64,000 bases of DNA from contig NZ_VTOL01000012.1 in the NCBI RefSeq assembly GCF_009801115.1, positions 186,001-250,000 on the forward strand. The letters are read 5' to 3'. The DNA comes from Dyadobacter sp. 3J3 (GTDB lineage: Bacteria; Bacteroidota; Bacteroidia; Cytophagales; Spirosomataceae). The position numbers and the translations under genes were made by a program. A model generated the notes under the pieces. That model ran no database searches. It worked only from the letters and a program-made list of their open reading frames with translations, and was not told where the DNA came from. This document shows positions 1 through 8,054 of the stretch, one piece after another. Position 1 is the first letter of the stretch. Every line of letters begins with the position of its first letter.

Positions 1-156
1 TATTCCTGACAAAAGGAAAAAGATACCCCAGGCCAATGTACTCTTCGGGCTGGAAAATATACTATCCCAATCCAGCGATAATCTGAACCGGGGCCTTACA
101 CTTTCTTCTTCTGTCCTCGTTCGTTGTGTATTTCCTCTAAGCTTATTTACAGACAT
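1..156 (-). CDS. N-terminus of a membrane protein, probably FtsK/SpoIIIE DNA translocase (runs off left edge)
   Basis: An ATG at 156 on the minus strand opens a frame of 52 codons that continues beyond the window without a stop. The visible part is a basic and acidic hydrophilic leader of about 27 residues, rich in Arg, Thr and Glu. A short amphipathic stretch (SLDWDSIFSSPKS) follows, and then the start of a hydrophobic segment (LAWGIFFLLSGI) that looks like a first transmembrane helix. This order resembles the N-terminus of FtsK-type translocases of Cytophagales, which have a charged leader before four membrane helices. The motor domain lies outside the window, so the assignment is by resemblance only. 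Any membrane protein with a charged N-terminus would fit the visible residues. pyrD lies downstream on the same strand. Confidence 0.5.
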   Translation of the reverse strand, partial: MSVNKLRGNTQRTRTEEESVRPRFRLSLDWDSIFSSPKSTLAWGIFFLLSGI

Positions 157-221
157 TTATCCCGGTGCTTATTTTTTATGAATGTATGAAGTGCTTTCTG
201 TTTTTTCAATCAGGCAGGCTT

Positions 222-1253
222 TTATTTTGCCACCATAGCCTTGCAAATTTTCTTAACTACACCAGGACCTTCATAAATGAAGCTGGTGTAAATTTGCAGC
301 AGACTTGCTCCGGCGTTCAGTTTTTCCAAAGCATCTGCGGGAGAAGCAATTCCTCCAACGCCGATAACCGGAAACGCATTTCCCGACCTGTCGCAAAGAT
401 AACGAATTACCTCAGTAGCCCGGTATTTCAATGGTTGTCCGCTTAATCCACCAGCGCCAATACTATCCAGCGTTTGTTTTGATGTTTTCAAATCTGCACG
501 GCTTATCGTCGTATTTGTAGCAATAACGCCCGCAATTCCGGTTTCTTTCACAATATCGATAATATCATCCAACTGACTGAATGTCAAATCCGGAGCTATT
601 TTTAAAAATATCGGTTTAGGATTTGGCCTTTGTTTATTACGAATTTGAAGTTCACGAAGAATTTCTGTCAACGGTCCTTTTTCCTGTAAATCACGCAATC
701 CCGGCGTATTGGGTGAACTTACATTGACTACAAAATAATCTACAACTTCAAATAATTCATTGAAACAAATGATGTAATCACTAAGCGCCTGTTCGTTTGG
801 AGTATCCTTATTTTTACCAATATTTCCTCCAACCAGGATTTTTGATTTGCGGTAACGCAATTTTGCTGCGGCAACAGCTGCACCTTTATTATTAAAACCC
901 ATCCGGTTAATAAGTCCTTTATCTTCTTTCACACGAAACAGACGAGGTTTGTCATTTCCCGGCTGAGGCCGCGGCGTAACCGTTCCAATTTCAATATAAC
1001 CAAAACCCAAAGCTTCGAGCTGATCGACCATTTCTGCATTTTTATCAAAACCTGCGGCCAGACCAATCGGGTTACGAAAGCGCAAACCTGCTACTTCCTG
1101 CACCAGATCAGGATGTTCAAACGTGTACAAACTTCTCAACAAAGCCGGAACACCAGGGATTTTAAAGGCGAATTGCAGCATTTCACAAACGAAGTAATGA
1201 ATACGCTCGGCATCGAACCGGAAGAAGATCGGTAAAAGAATATATTTATACAT
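222..1253 (-). CDS. pyrD: Dihydroorotate dehydrogenase (quinone), class 2
   Basis: This enzyme oxidises dihydroorotate to orotate in de novo pyrimidine synthesis, using FMN and passing electrons to membrane quinone. The 343-residue length and the N-terminal helical extension (about residues 1-45), which docks on the membrane, mark the class 2 form. Visible motifs include GLAAGFDKN near residue 65, the substrate-binding stretch NRMGFNNKG near 116-124, and [11 protein letters not shown] near 177-187, which holds the catalytic serine. The FMN-phosphate motif GVGGI lies near the C-terminus. The downstream gene at the left edge is on the same strand 65 bases away. Upstream is a 94-base gap before the small-gene cassette, so a separate promoter is likely. 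Nothing unusual is seen. Confidence 0.97.
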   Translation of the reverse strand: MYKYILLPIFFRFDAERIHYFVCEMLQFAFKIPGVPALLRSLYTFEHPDLVQEVAGLRFRNPIGLAAGFDKNAEMVDQLEALGFGYIEIGTVTPRPQPGNDKPRLFRVKEDKGLINRMGFNNKGAAVAAAKLRYRKSKILVGGNIGKNKDTPNEQALSDYIICFNELFEVVDYFVVNVSSPNTPGLRDLQEKGPLTEILRELQIRNKQRPNPKPIFLKIAPDLTFSQLDDIIDIVKETGIAGVIATNTTISRADLKTSKQTLDSIGAGGLSGQPLKYRATEVIRYLCDRSGNAFPVIGVGGIASPADALEKLNAGASLLQIYTSFIYEGPGVVKKICKAMVAK

Positions 1254-1347
1254 TCTGCAAAAATAGAATGTTTGGAGGGAAGGGAAGGAAGGTGTGGGTT
1301 TTTTATTTTTTGATTACTTATAACTAGGTAGGGGAGTCAGAATTTTC

Positions 1348-1548
1348 TTAAAGCTCATTTAAAAACTGTTGAAGAGTTTTTGCTTCGATTTCTCCATTTT
1401 CTATTTGCTCCATTTCTCTAAAACCAGCCTTTATATTTGCCGCCAAATTAAAAGCTTCAAGCTTTTTTTCAACCTCTTTCCAATCCTTTAATGGTAACTG
1501 AACCGCGGTAATTTTACCCTTGGAATTTGAAACAAACTGGACATTCAT
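1348..1548 (-). CDS. Small antitoxin-like protein, no adjacent toxin
   Basis: A 66-residue protein if started at the ATG at 1548 (MNVQFVSNSKGKITAVQL). An ATG at 1575 would add nine residues but sits 3 bases from the stop of the preceding gene. The N-terminal half alternates beta-like residues and contains the phrase AVQLPLKDWKEVEKKLE. The C-terminal half is helical and acidic (GFREMEQIENGEIEAKTLQQFLNEL). This two-part layout, a strand-rich N-terminus plus a helical toxin-wrapping tail, is typical of Phd/YefM-like or Bacteroidota RelB-like antitoxins. No RelE- or PIN-type toxin follows: the next 94 bases are non-coding and then pyrD begins. It is the last gene of a tightly packed four-gene minus-strand cassette. 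Antitoxin function is inferred. Confidence 0.6.
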   Translation of the reverse strand: MNVQFVSNSKGKITAVQLPLKDWKEVEKKLEAFNLAANIKAGFREMEQIENGEIEAKTLQQFLNEL

Positions 1549-1578
1549 ATTTTTCAAATTTAATTTAGATAACAATAT

Positions 1579-1782
1579 TCAAAACCAATAAGCCTTTTTT
1601 ATCACAATCGTCTTCTTAGCATTAGGGTCTTTCTTTATACCCATGAACTCATTAAACTTTCTTCTATTCTCGAAAAACTTTATGTAACGCTCCTCCGGAG
1701 TATCTATCTTCCCTTCTCGTAATGATTCAAAGTACGGGTCATTTTTATACTTATATATAATAATCTGTTTTCTCTTTTCCAT
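1579..1782 (-). CDS. 67-residue hypothetical protein, paralogue of the gene at 2263-2466
   Basis: A small basic protein of unknown function that begins MEKRKQIIIYKYKND and ends KKTIVIKKAYWF. It has the same length (67 residues) as the product of the gene two positions upstream. It shares the MEKxKQI start, an ER-x(2-3)-F motif in the middle and a KK-x-I-x-I-x-K-x(2)-W ending, so the two are very likely paralogues or distant members of one small family. It begins 7 bases after the nucleotidyltransferase stop, consistent with co-transcription and a partner role for that enzyme. No signal peptide or membrane segment is present. I do not recognise a named domain. Confidence 0.65.
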   Translation of the reverse strand: MEKRKQIIIYKYKNDPYFESLREGKIDTPEERYIKFFENRRKFNEFMGIKKDPNAKKTIVIKKAYWF

Positions 1783-1789
1783 AATCAGG

Positions 1790-2272
1790 TTAATTATCAG
1801 TATTTCCGGATAACCTTCTCAAAAGATCGTCTATCATCAAAATGTCATTCAAATCTTTTGGGCGCCTCGCCAATATTTTACTTTCCCTCAAATCATTAAT
1901 GTGAAAAAAATAAATTTTAAATCCCGTTGTTGAAATAAATTCTCTTGCTCTTTCGCGGCATTCAGTATACTCCATCCTGAAATGAACCGATGTTAAAATA
2001 TCAATCGGCCCCTCCAAACGAACTATCTGGGCTTGTGTAAAGTCTAAATCTTCAATCTCTTGAATTTCCTCCTCATCATACCCAAGAGAAACCAAAGTAC
2101 TAATAAGTTTTCCCTTATTGTCGTTTGTTGGCTTAATCCAGAAATCTGCATCACGTGTGTAGCGATGAATTCCATGCATGGAAAGCGCTAACCCTCCGAT
2201 AAGCAAATAATCCAGATCATTTTCACCTGCGGCTTTAACAAATTTCAAAAATTCATTGTCTTCTAAATCCAT
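1790..2272 (-). CDS. MNT-type nucleotidyltransferase (Pol-beta fold, DUF6036-like)
   Basis: A 160-residue minimal nucleotidyltransferase. The Pol-beta signature is clear: LIGGLALSMHG at residues 24-34, RDADFWI at 40-46 with metal ligands Asp41 and Asp43, and a third acidic residue Asp91 in GPIDIL. Families of this kind include MNT antitoxins that adenylylate HEPN toxins, and AbiEii-type toxins. Here no HEPN or AbiEi partner is next to it. Its neighbours are two related 67-residue proteins, one on each side. The start overlaps the upstream gene's end by 10 bases and the next gene begins 7 bases downstream, so all four genes look like one operon. A nucleotidyl-transfer role is well supported by motif. 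The target and any toxin-antitoxin role are inferred. Confidence 0.8.
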   Translation of the reverse strand: MDLEDNEFLKFVKAAGENDLDYLLIGGLALSMHGIHRYTRDADFWIKPTNDNKGKLISTLVSLGYDEEEIQEIEDLDFTQAQIVRLEGPIDILTSVHFRMEYTECRERAREFISTTGFKIYFFHINDLRESKILARRPKDLNDILMIDDLLRRLSGNTDN

Positions 2273-2466
2273 TCAGGTTTTGAAATTATGATGCGCTTTT
2301 TAGTTGAGTGTGTTTTTTCGGAAGGAAAAAGCTGTTGATGAAATATTATCATTTTTAGAAAAGTATCGAATCGCTCCTGAAGAGACATCTCAATATTAAT
2401 CTGAAATTGATCATCTTCAAGCTCTTCAAAAGTTTTAAAAACTTTAATCTGTTTCTTCTTTTCCAT
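2263..2466 (-). CDS. 67-residue hypothetical protein preceding the nucleotidyltransferase
   Basis: The ATG at 2466 (MEKKKQIKVFKTFEELEDDQ) is preferred over an upstream start that would read through the hexosaminidase terminator hairpin. The protein has an acidic stretch, then an SLQERFDTFLKM segment, a helix, and a KKRIIISKPEWI ending. Small proteins with a KQIKVFKSFEE-like opening before a nucleotidyltransferase are, from memory, a recurrent arrangement in Bacteroidota; this has not been checked. It matches the gene at 1579-1782 in length and terminal motifs. Its last 10 bases overlap the nucleotidyltransferase start, suggesting translational coupling. Function is unknown; an antitoxin or specificity partner is a guess. 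Confidence 0.68.
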   Translation of the reverse strand: MEKKKQIKVFKTFEELEDDQFQINIEMSLQERFDTFLKMIIFHQQLFPSEKTHSTKKRIIISKPEWI

Positions 2467-2501
2467 AATTACCTTAACTGATTGACTACGTAAATATAAC
2501 A

Positions 2502-2534
2502 AAAAAGGTATCCCGACAAGCAGGATACCTTTTT
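2502..2534 (-). terminator. Intrinsic terminator of the GH20 gene
   Basis: A 12-bp perfect stem (arms 2502-2513 and 2523-2534, AAAAAGGTATCC and its complement) with a 9-base loop. Both flanks are A/T tracts, so a T-run follows in either direction. It lies 20 bases past the hexosaminidase stop and 36 bases before the start of the small-gene cassette, separating the two transcripts. Confidence 0.85.
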
Positions 2535-2553
2535 CAATATAAACCATCAAACC

Positions 2554-4182
2554 TTACTTTTTAACAGGCCAAACGTATTTGAATTTATCATTAATCGGAG
2601 CGCCGAAATAGTTAACGCCCAAATAATCAAGACGTTTTTTGTGCACTTCCAAACGCTTGCTAAAATCAGCAAAATCCTTTTTATCAGCCGGAGTCCAGCC
2701 TGTTTCAGCTAATGCAATTCCGCGTGGGAAAACCATATATTCAACATAATCCGATGTCGGCATATATTCCGTCCACACATTTCCCTGAACACCTAAAATA
2801 TGTTTTGCCTGTTCAGCAGTCAGTTCTTTTGGCGTTGGATCGTAAGAATATGATTCTGCCAGATCCGTAAAGCCTCCGATTGCGATTGGCTGCGTTTTGG
2901 CATCCGCCTGGTAGTGATCCAGATATACAAAATTATTTGGTGTCATGATCACATCATGATCTTCTTTGGCAGCAGCAATTCCACCCTCGGTTCCTCTCCA
3001 GCTCATTACGGTTGCATTAGGCGAAAGTCCGCCTTCCAGAATTTCATCCCACCCAATGATACGACGGCCTTTTGAAGTCACAAACTTGTCGATGCGTTTG
3101 ATCACATAACTTTGTAAACCATGTTCGTCTTTCAAATTTTCCTTTTCGATCAGATCCTGAGCAAAACGACTTTCTTTCCATTGCGTTTTCGGACATTCGT
3201 CCCCGCCAATGTGGATATATTTACTTGGAAAAAGATCAATAACTTCTGTCAAAACATCTTCCAAAAATTTAAAAGTTTCTTCACGAGGCATGAAAACATC
3301 GTCATAAACACCCCACTTCGTACCAACTTCATAGATTTTGTCCGGGTTATTTCCCAGTTTAGGATAAGCACTCAGCGCAGCCAAAGCATGACCAGGAAGC
3401 TCAATTTCAGGAATTACATTGACAAAGCGATCCTCGGCATATTTCAAAACATCCTTAATTTCTTCTTGTGTGTAAAAACCACCATAAGGCGTTCCGTCGT
3501 ATTTCTGATCGGTATAATGACCTTTCATCGTTTCCTTACGTTTCGAGCCGATCGTAGTCAGTTCAGGATATTTTTTGATCTCAATTCTCCATCCCTGATC
3601 ATCCGTTAAATGCCAATGAAATTGGTTTTGTTTGTGCAAAGCAATCATATCAATATACTTTTTTACAAATTCAGCCGGCATAAAATGACGACCCACATCC
3701 AGCATCAATCCGCGGTATGAATAACGCGGAACATCTTTGATCGTGACATAAGGGACAACCCATTTGACATTACCAACCACTTTTGGACTGAAAACTTCAA
3801 CAGGTAAAAGCTGCAACAAAGACTGCATACCGTAAAAAGCTCCTTTGGCAGTTTGAGCCTGAATTGTCACACCCTTTGGTGTAGACAACAAACGATATCC
3901 TTCTTCACCCAAACTCGCATCCGATGAAAGAACCAATGAAATATCACCTTTTCCTTTTACTGTTTTCAAAGTATATCCGCTGGCCTTATTAATTTGTCCG
4001 GCAAGCATTTCCGCCACCTTTGTCCATTTGGCATCAGCCGGTGCACCGATTTTGGCTTTTGATCCAAGTACCCATTCTCCTTTTGCAACAAGCATCTGGG
4101 TTGGTTTTGGAATGATATTAGGCTGTGCCCAAGTAGTACAGAACCACAAGGAGCAGAGTACTGTCAAGAGAAAACGTTTCAT
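2554..4182 (-). CDS. Secreted beta-N-acetylhexosaminidase, glycoside hydrolase family 20
   Basis: A 542-residue exported enzyme that removes terminal beta-linked GlcNAc or GalNAc. A Sec signal peptide occupies about residues 1-19 (cleavage after TTWAQ). Next comes the GH20b-type N-terminal domain (about 20-145), with PKPTQM and AKGAFYGMQSLLQLL. The TIM-barrel catalytic domain starts at YRGLMLDVGRHFMP. The catalytic pair is Asp328-Glu329 in HIGGDECPK, and HWHLTDDQGWR is the usual substrate-pocket motif. The length is normal for bacterial GH20. It stands alone as a transcription unit, divergent from the TonB receptor at 4422 with a 239-base shared upstream region. Likely roles are chitooligosaccharide, glycoprotein or cell-wall amino-sugar salvage. 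No SusC/D partner is adjacent. Confidence 0.96.
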   Translation of the reverse strand: MKRFLLTVLCSLWFCTTWAQPNIIPKPTQMLVAKGEWVLGSKAKIGAPADAKWTKVAEMLAGQINKASGYTLKTVKGKGDISLVLSSDASLGEEGYRLLSTPKGVTIQAQTAKGAFYGMQSLLQLLPVEVFSPKVVGNVKWVVPYVTIKDVPRYSYRGLMLDVGRHFMPAEFVKKYIDMIALHKQNQFHWHLTDDQGWRIEIKKYPELTTIGSKRKETMKGHYTDQKYDGTPYGGFYTQEEIKDVLKYAEDRFVNVIPEIELPGHALAALSAYPKLGNNPDKIYEVGTKWGVYDDVFMPREETFKFLEDVLTEVIDLFPSKYIHIGGDECPKTQWKESRFAQDLIEKENLKDEHGLQSYVIKRIDKFVTSKGRRIIGWDEILEGGLSPNATVMSWRGTEGGIAAAKEDHDVIMTPNNFVYLDHYQADAKTQPIAIGGFTDLAESYSYDPTPKELTAEQAKHILGVQGNVWTEYMPTSDYVEYMVFPRGIALAETGWTPADKKDFADFSKRLEVHKKRLDYLGVNYFGAPINDKFKYVWPVKK

Positions 4183-4421
4183 TTTGTCAGATTTAAGAAT
4201 TCTTTATTAAAATAATTTAAAAACTATGCAAGATAATTCAACTACCAATTAAAATACTAGTAATCTTACTTTTTTTATAATTTTGTACAATTAAAATCAA
4301 AAAAGTACCGTTCATAATTTTAGCCTGTCATTCACTTTAACGAGTATATTTCAGGCACTTAATGCCTTTTAACAATTTAGTATCCTAATAATTCCTACCC
4401 CTGATAACTTTAAAAAATATA

Positions 4422-6848
4422 ATGTTTAAAAATTTATCCCCCACTCAACGACTTCCAGCCCTTTTATTCATGACGCTGGTTTTCACAAATATTTCCTTTC
4501 AAACCTTCGCTTCAAATCGGTTAAAATATGGGCCGGATGGTGGAAAACTTATTGGAAAAGTAGTTGAAGCTCCAAAACATGAAGTTGTAAGTTTTGCCAC
4601 CGTCGCTGTTTTACTAGCCAAAGATTCCAGTGTGACCAGCGGAGCGATTACAGATGAAAAAGGTGTTTTTACCATCCCTGATGTAAAGCCAGGAAATTAC
4701 ATTCTTCGGATAACAAACATGGGTTACGAAACGCTTTTTGTCCCGAACATCAGCGTGGCGACAGAATCTAATATTACAGATTTGGGAACGCTTACCATTG
4801 TTGTTTCTTCTCAAAAACTGAATGAAGTTGTGATCATGGGCGAGAAGGCGATGATTGTTGAAGATATTGATAAAAAGATGATCACGATTGGAAAGGATAT
4901 GCTTGCCAGCAGTAATAATGTGAGTGATCTTTTGACAAAATTACCTTCTGTATCCCTTGACGAAAATGGAAATCCGCAGGTACGGGGAAAAGGAAATGTG
5001 ATTGTTTTGATCGATGGAAAACCGTCCACACTTTATGGCAGTGACCTTCCAACGGTTTTACAATCTTTCCCCGCGGAATTAATTGAACGTATCGACGTTT
5101 CTACCACACCTTCCGCAAAATATGAAGGCGACGGCGCTTCGGGAGTTATTGATATTATTACCAAAAAGAATAAAATACGCGGACTGAATGGCGGTGCGCG
5201 GACAAGTCTGGGTTTGAAAAACAATAATAATGCATCCGGAAATATTAATTACCGAGCAGGAAAATTAGGTTTAAATGCTTCACTTAACGCTCAAAACCGG
5301 AACATGTTCTGGAAGCGGAGATTAAACCGGGATAACTTTCTGGGTGATGAGCCGTCCCGACTGGAACAGCGCGGAACCGGAAATAACAAGAATAAAAATC
5401 TCTTCGGCCGTTTCGGTGCCAATTACGACATCAATGATAAAAACAGCGTTGAGCTTAGTGTAAATTATTCCCGCGACCAAAGCAATACCAAAAGTGATCT
5501 GGTTAATAATTCTACACTTCTAACCGGCCAGGTTCTGGATCATTTTGACAGAATTAATCAGAGTAAAGGCAACGGAAATAACCTGAGCACAAGCTTTGAC
5601 TATCGTCGGAAATTCAATAAAAAAGATGAGCTCCTTACTTTTACAGCTAATTATTCAGAAGGAGAATCTAAAAATAATTCGATGTATGATCAGGTTGATG
5701 ATGTAGACAGTTTATCAAAATATCAGCAAAACAGGAGGACGGGCAAAAGCAAATCACTTTTTCTGAATACAGACTTTACCTTACCTATCACCACCAAAGC
5801 TACATTTGAAGTCGGATTTCGTACCCGTTTCAACACCAACGATAACACCAATAATTTTTACCTGCTGAATGCTGAGTCGGGCAATTTTGAATTCGATAAT
5901 AACATCAGTAACATCTTCGGATATAAAAATTCTGTTTACACTGGCTACATGAATTTTTCCCAAAAAACCGATCTCTGGGGTTTCCGCGCAGGTATGAGAT
6001 TAACGGATTCGGATCAGGAAATAGATCAGATCAGTGCCGGAAGAGATTTTTCTGTTAATTTCCTCACACTTTCGCCATCATTGGCAATAAGCAGAAAACT
6101 GGATGATAATTCGTTGATTAAATTAAATTATAGCCGTCGCGTGCAGCGTCCGGAGGCGGATTGGCTCAACCCTTACACCGACGTTTCAGATCCGAGAAAT
6201 ATCCAGACCGGCAATCCAAATCTTCGTCCGGAATTCACGCACAAGGCAGAAATGACTTATTCTAATTATGAAGAAAATGGTGGATGGGGCCCTTCACTTT
6301 TTATGGATTATTCTAACAATGCCATCACACGTTTAAGAACAATCAATGCAGAAGGAATTTCGCTGACACAATATGATAATATTGGAAAAGAGCTCAATTA
6401 TGGATTTGAAACTGACTTTTCTCAAAAATTTGGCGATATTTTAAAGATCAACGGAAGCGGCAGATTTTTTAGAAGTGAAGTTGTTTCAGCATTGGCTAAT
6501 ATTGATAACCGCACGTGGAGTTATTCAGGAAACCTGAACGCATTTGTGTCGCTGCCGCTTGATTTCAAGGCTTCGGCTTACGTTAATTATGAAGGCCCGA
6601 GAGCGATTGCACAGGGTACACGTCAAGGTGTTTTTGTGGCAAACATGGGACTACGAAAAGATTTACTGGAAAAAAAAGCAACACTTTCCTTCAACATTCA
6701 GGATATTTTTCTTTCCAGGGCATATAAAAGTCAGCTTGCAACCGATACCTATCTGCAAAATTCGTTGTGGCAGCAAACAAACCGTTTGGTTAACCTGACA
6801 TTTCAATACAGGTTTGGAAAAATATCCGCGAGCGGAGACGAATCTTGA
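4422..6848 (+). CDS. TonB-dependent outer-membrane receptor with carboxypeptidase-regulatory-like N-domain
   Basis: An 808-residue outer-membrane protein. A signal peptide covers about residues 1-30. A carboxypeptidase-D-regulatory-like beta-sandwich follows (about 40-125, with AITDEKGVFTIPDVKPGNYIL). The plug domain has DLLTKLPSVSLDENGNPQVRGKGNVIVLIDGKPS and ends with GASGVIDIITKK. From about residue 260 there is a repetitive, aromatic- and Asn-rich barrel of the OMP_b-brl_3 type. It is shorter than SusC proteins (about 1000-1150) and has no SusD next to it, so a siderophore-, peptide- or small-ligand receptor is as likely as glycan uptake. The substrate is unknown. A strong terminator follows immediately. 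The upstream 239 bases are shared with the divergent GH20 gene. Confidence 0.9.
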   Translation: MFKNLSPTQRLPALLFMTLVFTNISFQTFASNRLKYGPDGGKLIGKVVEAPKHEVVSFATVAVLLAKDSSVTSGAITDEKGVFTIPDVKPGNYILRITNMGYETLFVPNISVATESNITDLGTLTIVVSSQKLNEVVIMGEKAMIVEDIDKKMITIGKDMLASSNNVSDLLTKLPSVSLDENGNPQVRGKGNVIVLIDGKPSTLYGSDLPTVLQSFPAELIERIDVSTTPSAKYEGDGASGVIDIITKKNKIRGLNGGARTSLGLKNNNNASGNINYRAGKLGLNASLNAQNRNMFWKRRLNRDNFLGDEPSRLEQRGTGNNKNKNLFGRFGANYDINDKNSVELSVNYSRDQSNTKSDLVNNSTLLTGQVLDHFDRINQSKGNGNNLSTSFDYRRKFNKKDELLTFTANYSEGESKNNSMYDQVDDVDSLSKYQQNRRTGKSKSLFLNTDFTLPITTKATFEVGFRTRFNTNDNTNNFYLLNAESGNFEFDNNISNIFGYKNSVYTGYMNFSQKTDLWGFRAGMRLTDSDQEIDQISAGRDFSVNFLTLSPSLAISRKLDDNSLIKLNYSRRVQRPEADWLNPYTDVSDPRNIQTGNPNLRPEFTHKAEMTYSNYEENGGWGPSLFMDYSNNAITRLRTINAEGISLTQYDNIGKELNYGFETDFSQKFGDILKINGSGRFFRSEVVSALANIDNRTWSYSGNLNAFVSLPLDFKASAYVNYEGPRAIAQGTRQGVFVANMGLRKDLLEKKATLSFNIQDIFLSRAYKSQLATDTYLQNSLWQQTNRLVNLTFQYRFGKISASGDES

Positions 6849-6868
6849 TTTCTAAAACATAAGTATCT

Positions 6869-6914
6869 AAAAATAAGGGAGGAAAAAGAAAAATCTGTTT
6901 CCTCCCTTATTTTT
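6869..6914 (+). terminator. Strong intrinsic terminator after the TonB receptor
   Basis: A 17-bp perfect inverted repeat (arms 6869-6885 and 6898-6914; core AAGGGAGGAAA and its complement) with a 12-base A-rich loop. The second arm ends in a T-run. It begins 21 bases after the receptor stop codon. Confidence 0.9.
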
Positions 6915-7136
6915 ATCCCTGCCTTACCTGTTAGATCTCAAATCCGTTTAAATCTTGTATTGCTAATGAAACGGGCTGGTAATTTAATTTCAGATAATGG
7001 GTTATGAAACAACGGCTACTGAGAAATTCAGAGCTGGAACAGTTTTTGCGGGTAGCTAGGATAAATGTGGTATTTTTACTTTTGACCGGTTAGACAAGAT
7101 ATACCAGAGTAAATAATAATAAAAATTTATGGTTAC
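6915..7136 (+). other. Gene-free stretch with a possible 5' relic of a SusC-type gene
   Basis: No full gene is visible between the receptor terminator and the LolA-like gene. A 29-codon frame at 7004-7093 begins MKQRLLRNSELEQFLR and continues into a hydrophobic run (VVFLLLTG) before a stop. That pattern resembles the N-terminal leader of SusC-like receptors in this group, so it could be a leftover 5' end. It may equally be chance. The rest is AT-rich and unremarkable. Confidence 0.3.
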
Positions 7137-7165
7137 TTGTTTTAACAATGGTCGTATCATATTTG
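7137..7165 (+). promoter_or_regulatory. Candidate Bacteroidota promoter for the LolA-like gene
   Basis: TTG at 7137-7139, an 18-base spacer, then CATATTTG at 7158-7165. This matches the Bacteroidota TTG-N17-23-TAnnTTTG consensus with one mismatch in the -7 element. It lies 23 bases before the ATG at 7189 and falls inside the alternative longer reading frame from 7129, which favours the 7189 start. Confidence 0.4.
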
Positions 7166-7188
7166 TACATTTAACACAACCCAATCAC

Positions 7189-7905
7189 ATGAAAAGATTC
7201 ATCGGAATTTCGCTCGCTATACTTTTAGCTTCAGTATCGGTTTTTGCACAAACAAGAATTCCTGCTGATACTATTTTTAACAATTATTACAAGGCAACTG
7301 GCGGAAAATCACTTTGGCAAAATATAAAAACATATAGTCTTAAACGCAGTTATACTTCTGCTTCTTCAACACCATATACATCCAGTATAGCAGTTTCTAT
7401 CCCGGACAATTCAGTTTACAAATCTAAAACCATCATGAACCGTGCTTTCGTTTACACCATGAAAGGTGCTGATGCATGGGTTAAAGTGCCACTTGGTAAC
7501 AAAACAGATGTAAAAGACCTGAGCCAGGCAGAGAAGGATGCTATGAAATACGAAATGTATGATAATCTTGTTCCTTTTATTGACTACCAAAATCGTGGTT
7601 TTATCGCTTCTACCGTAGGAACAGAAACCATCAACGGAGTAGCGACAAATCAGGTTGAACTACAAGGAAAAGGAGTAAAATACAATTTGTATTTTGATGC
7701 AACAACAGGTTTGCTTACACGCCAAAGAGAAAATATCGGAGGTGTGGAAACAGTTACCGATTTTTCAAACTACACAAAATCTGCATCCGGACTACTATAT
7801 CCGGCCAAACTTGTACAAGTTAACAGTATTGACAAAAAGCCTCTGAACGTTACATCTTCGATATCAATCAACGACGCTGTAAGTCCTGATTTATTCAAAC
7901 GCTAG
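7189..7905 (+). CDS. Secreted LolA-like / outer-membrane lipoprotein-sorting-fold protein
   Basis: A 238-residue exported protein starting at MKRFIGISLAILLASVSVFAQ, a textbook signal peptide ending about residue 21. The 20 upstream in-frame codons have no signal-peptide character and are not used. The mature part begins ADTIFNNYYKATGGKSLWQNIKTYSLK. It then alternates strands typical of the LolA/LppX half-barrel fold, including VNGIATNQVEL-like and KYNLYFDATTGLLTRQRENIGG segments in the family style. Proteins of this kind in Bacteroidota are annotated as outer-membrane lipoprotein-sorting proteins, but real LolA activity is unproven. It has no LolB partner nearby. It is flanked by a terminator upstream and a hairpin downstream, so it is probably monocistronic. 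Confidence 0.7.
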   Translation: MKRFIGISLAILLASVSVFAQTRIPADTIFNNYYKATGGKSLWQNIKTYSLKRSYTSASSTPYTSSIAVSIPDNSVYKSKTIMNRAFVYTMKGADAWVKVPLGNKTDVKDLSQAEKDAMKYEMYDNLVPFIDYQNRGFIASTVGTETINGVATNQVELQGKGVKYNLYFDATTGLLTRQRENIGGVETVTDFSNYTKSASGLLYPAKLVQVNSIDKKPLNVTSSISINDAVSPDLFKR

Positions 7906-7932
7906 TTCAGATTTAAATCAAATATCTATTTG

Positions 7933-7978
7933 GTGAGTAGTATATGAGCCTGGATAATCCGGACGGTATGCTACTCAC
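7933..7978 (+). terminator. Hairpin downstream of the LolA-like gene (weak terminator)
   Basis: Arms GTGAGTAG (7933-7940) and CTACTCAC (7971-7978) enclose a second small near-palindrome (TGGATAATCC). There is no T-run after it, so it may be an mRNA 3'-end stabiliser rather than an efficient terminator. Confidence 0.35.
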
Positions 7979-8054
7979 TCGGTTGTAAAATCAGTCACAT
8001 TAAGAAAACTTCACCCGTCCGGCAAAAATGAAAAGGATGGAATAACTTTAAAGA

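Noticed and set aside
2-181. Plus-strand open frame at the left edge (59 codons)
   Set aside because: It shares bases with the minus-strand frame that has a proper start, charged leader and membrane helix, and its own translation shows no domain features.
1254-1347. RelE-type toxin for the antitoxin-like gene at 1348-1548
   Set aside because: The 94-base gap has no coding frame and pyrD follows directly.
3121-3609. 162-codon plus-strand frame
   Set aside because: It is antisense to the GH20 catalytic domain, Phe/Arg-rich and without recognisable features.
4278-4285. TAATTTTG as promoter of the TonB receptor
   Set aside because: The -7 match is exact but there is no TTG at the -33 distance and it lies 136 bases from the start codon, so I left it out of the features.
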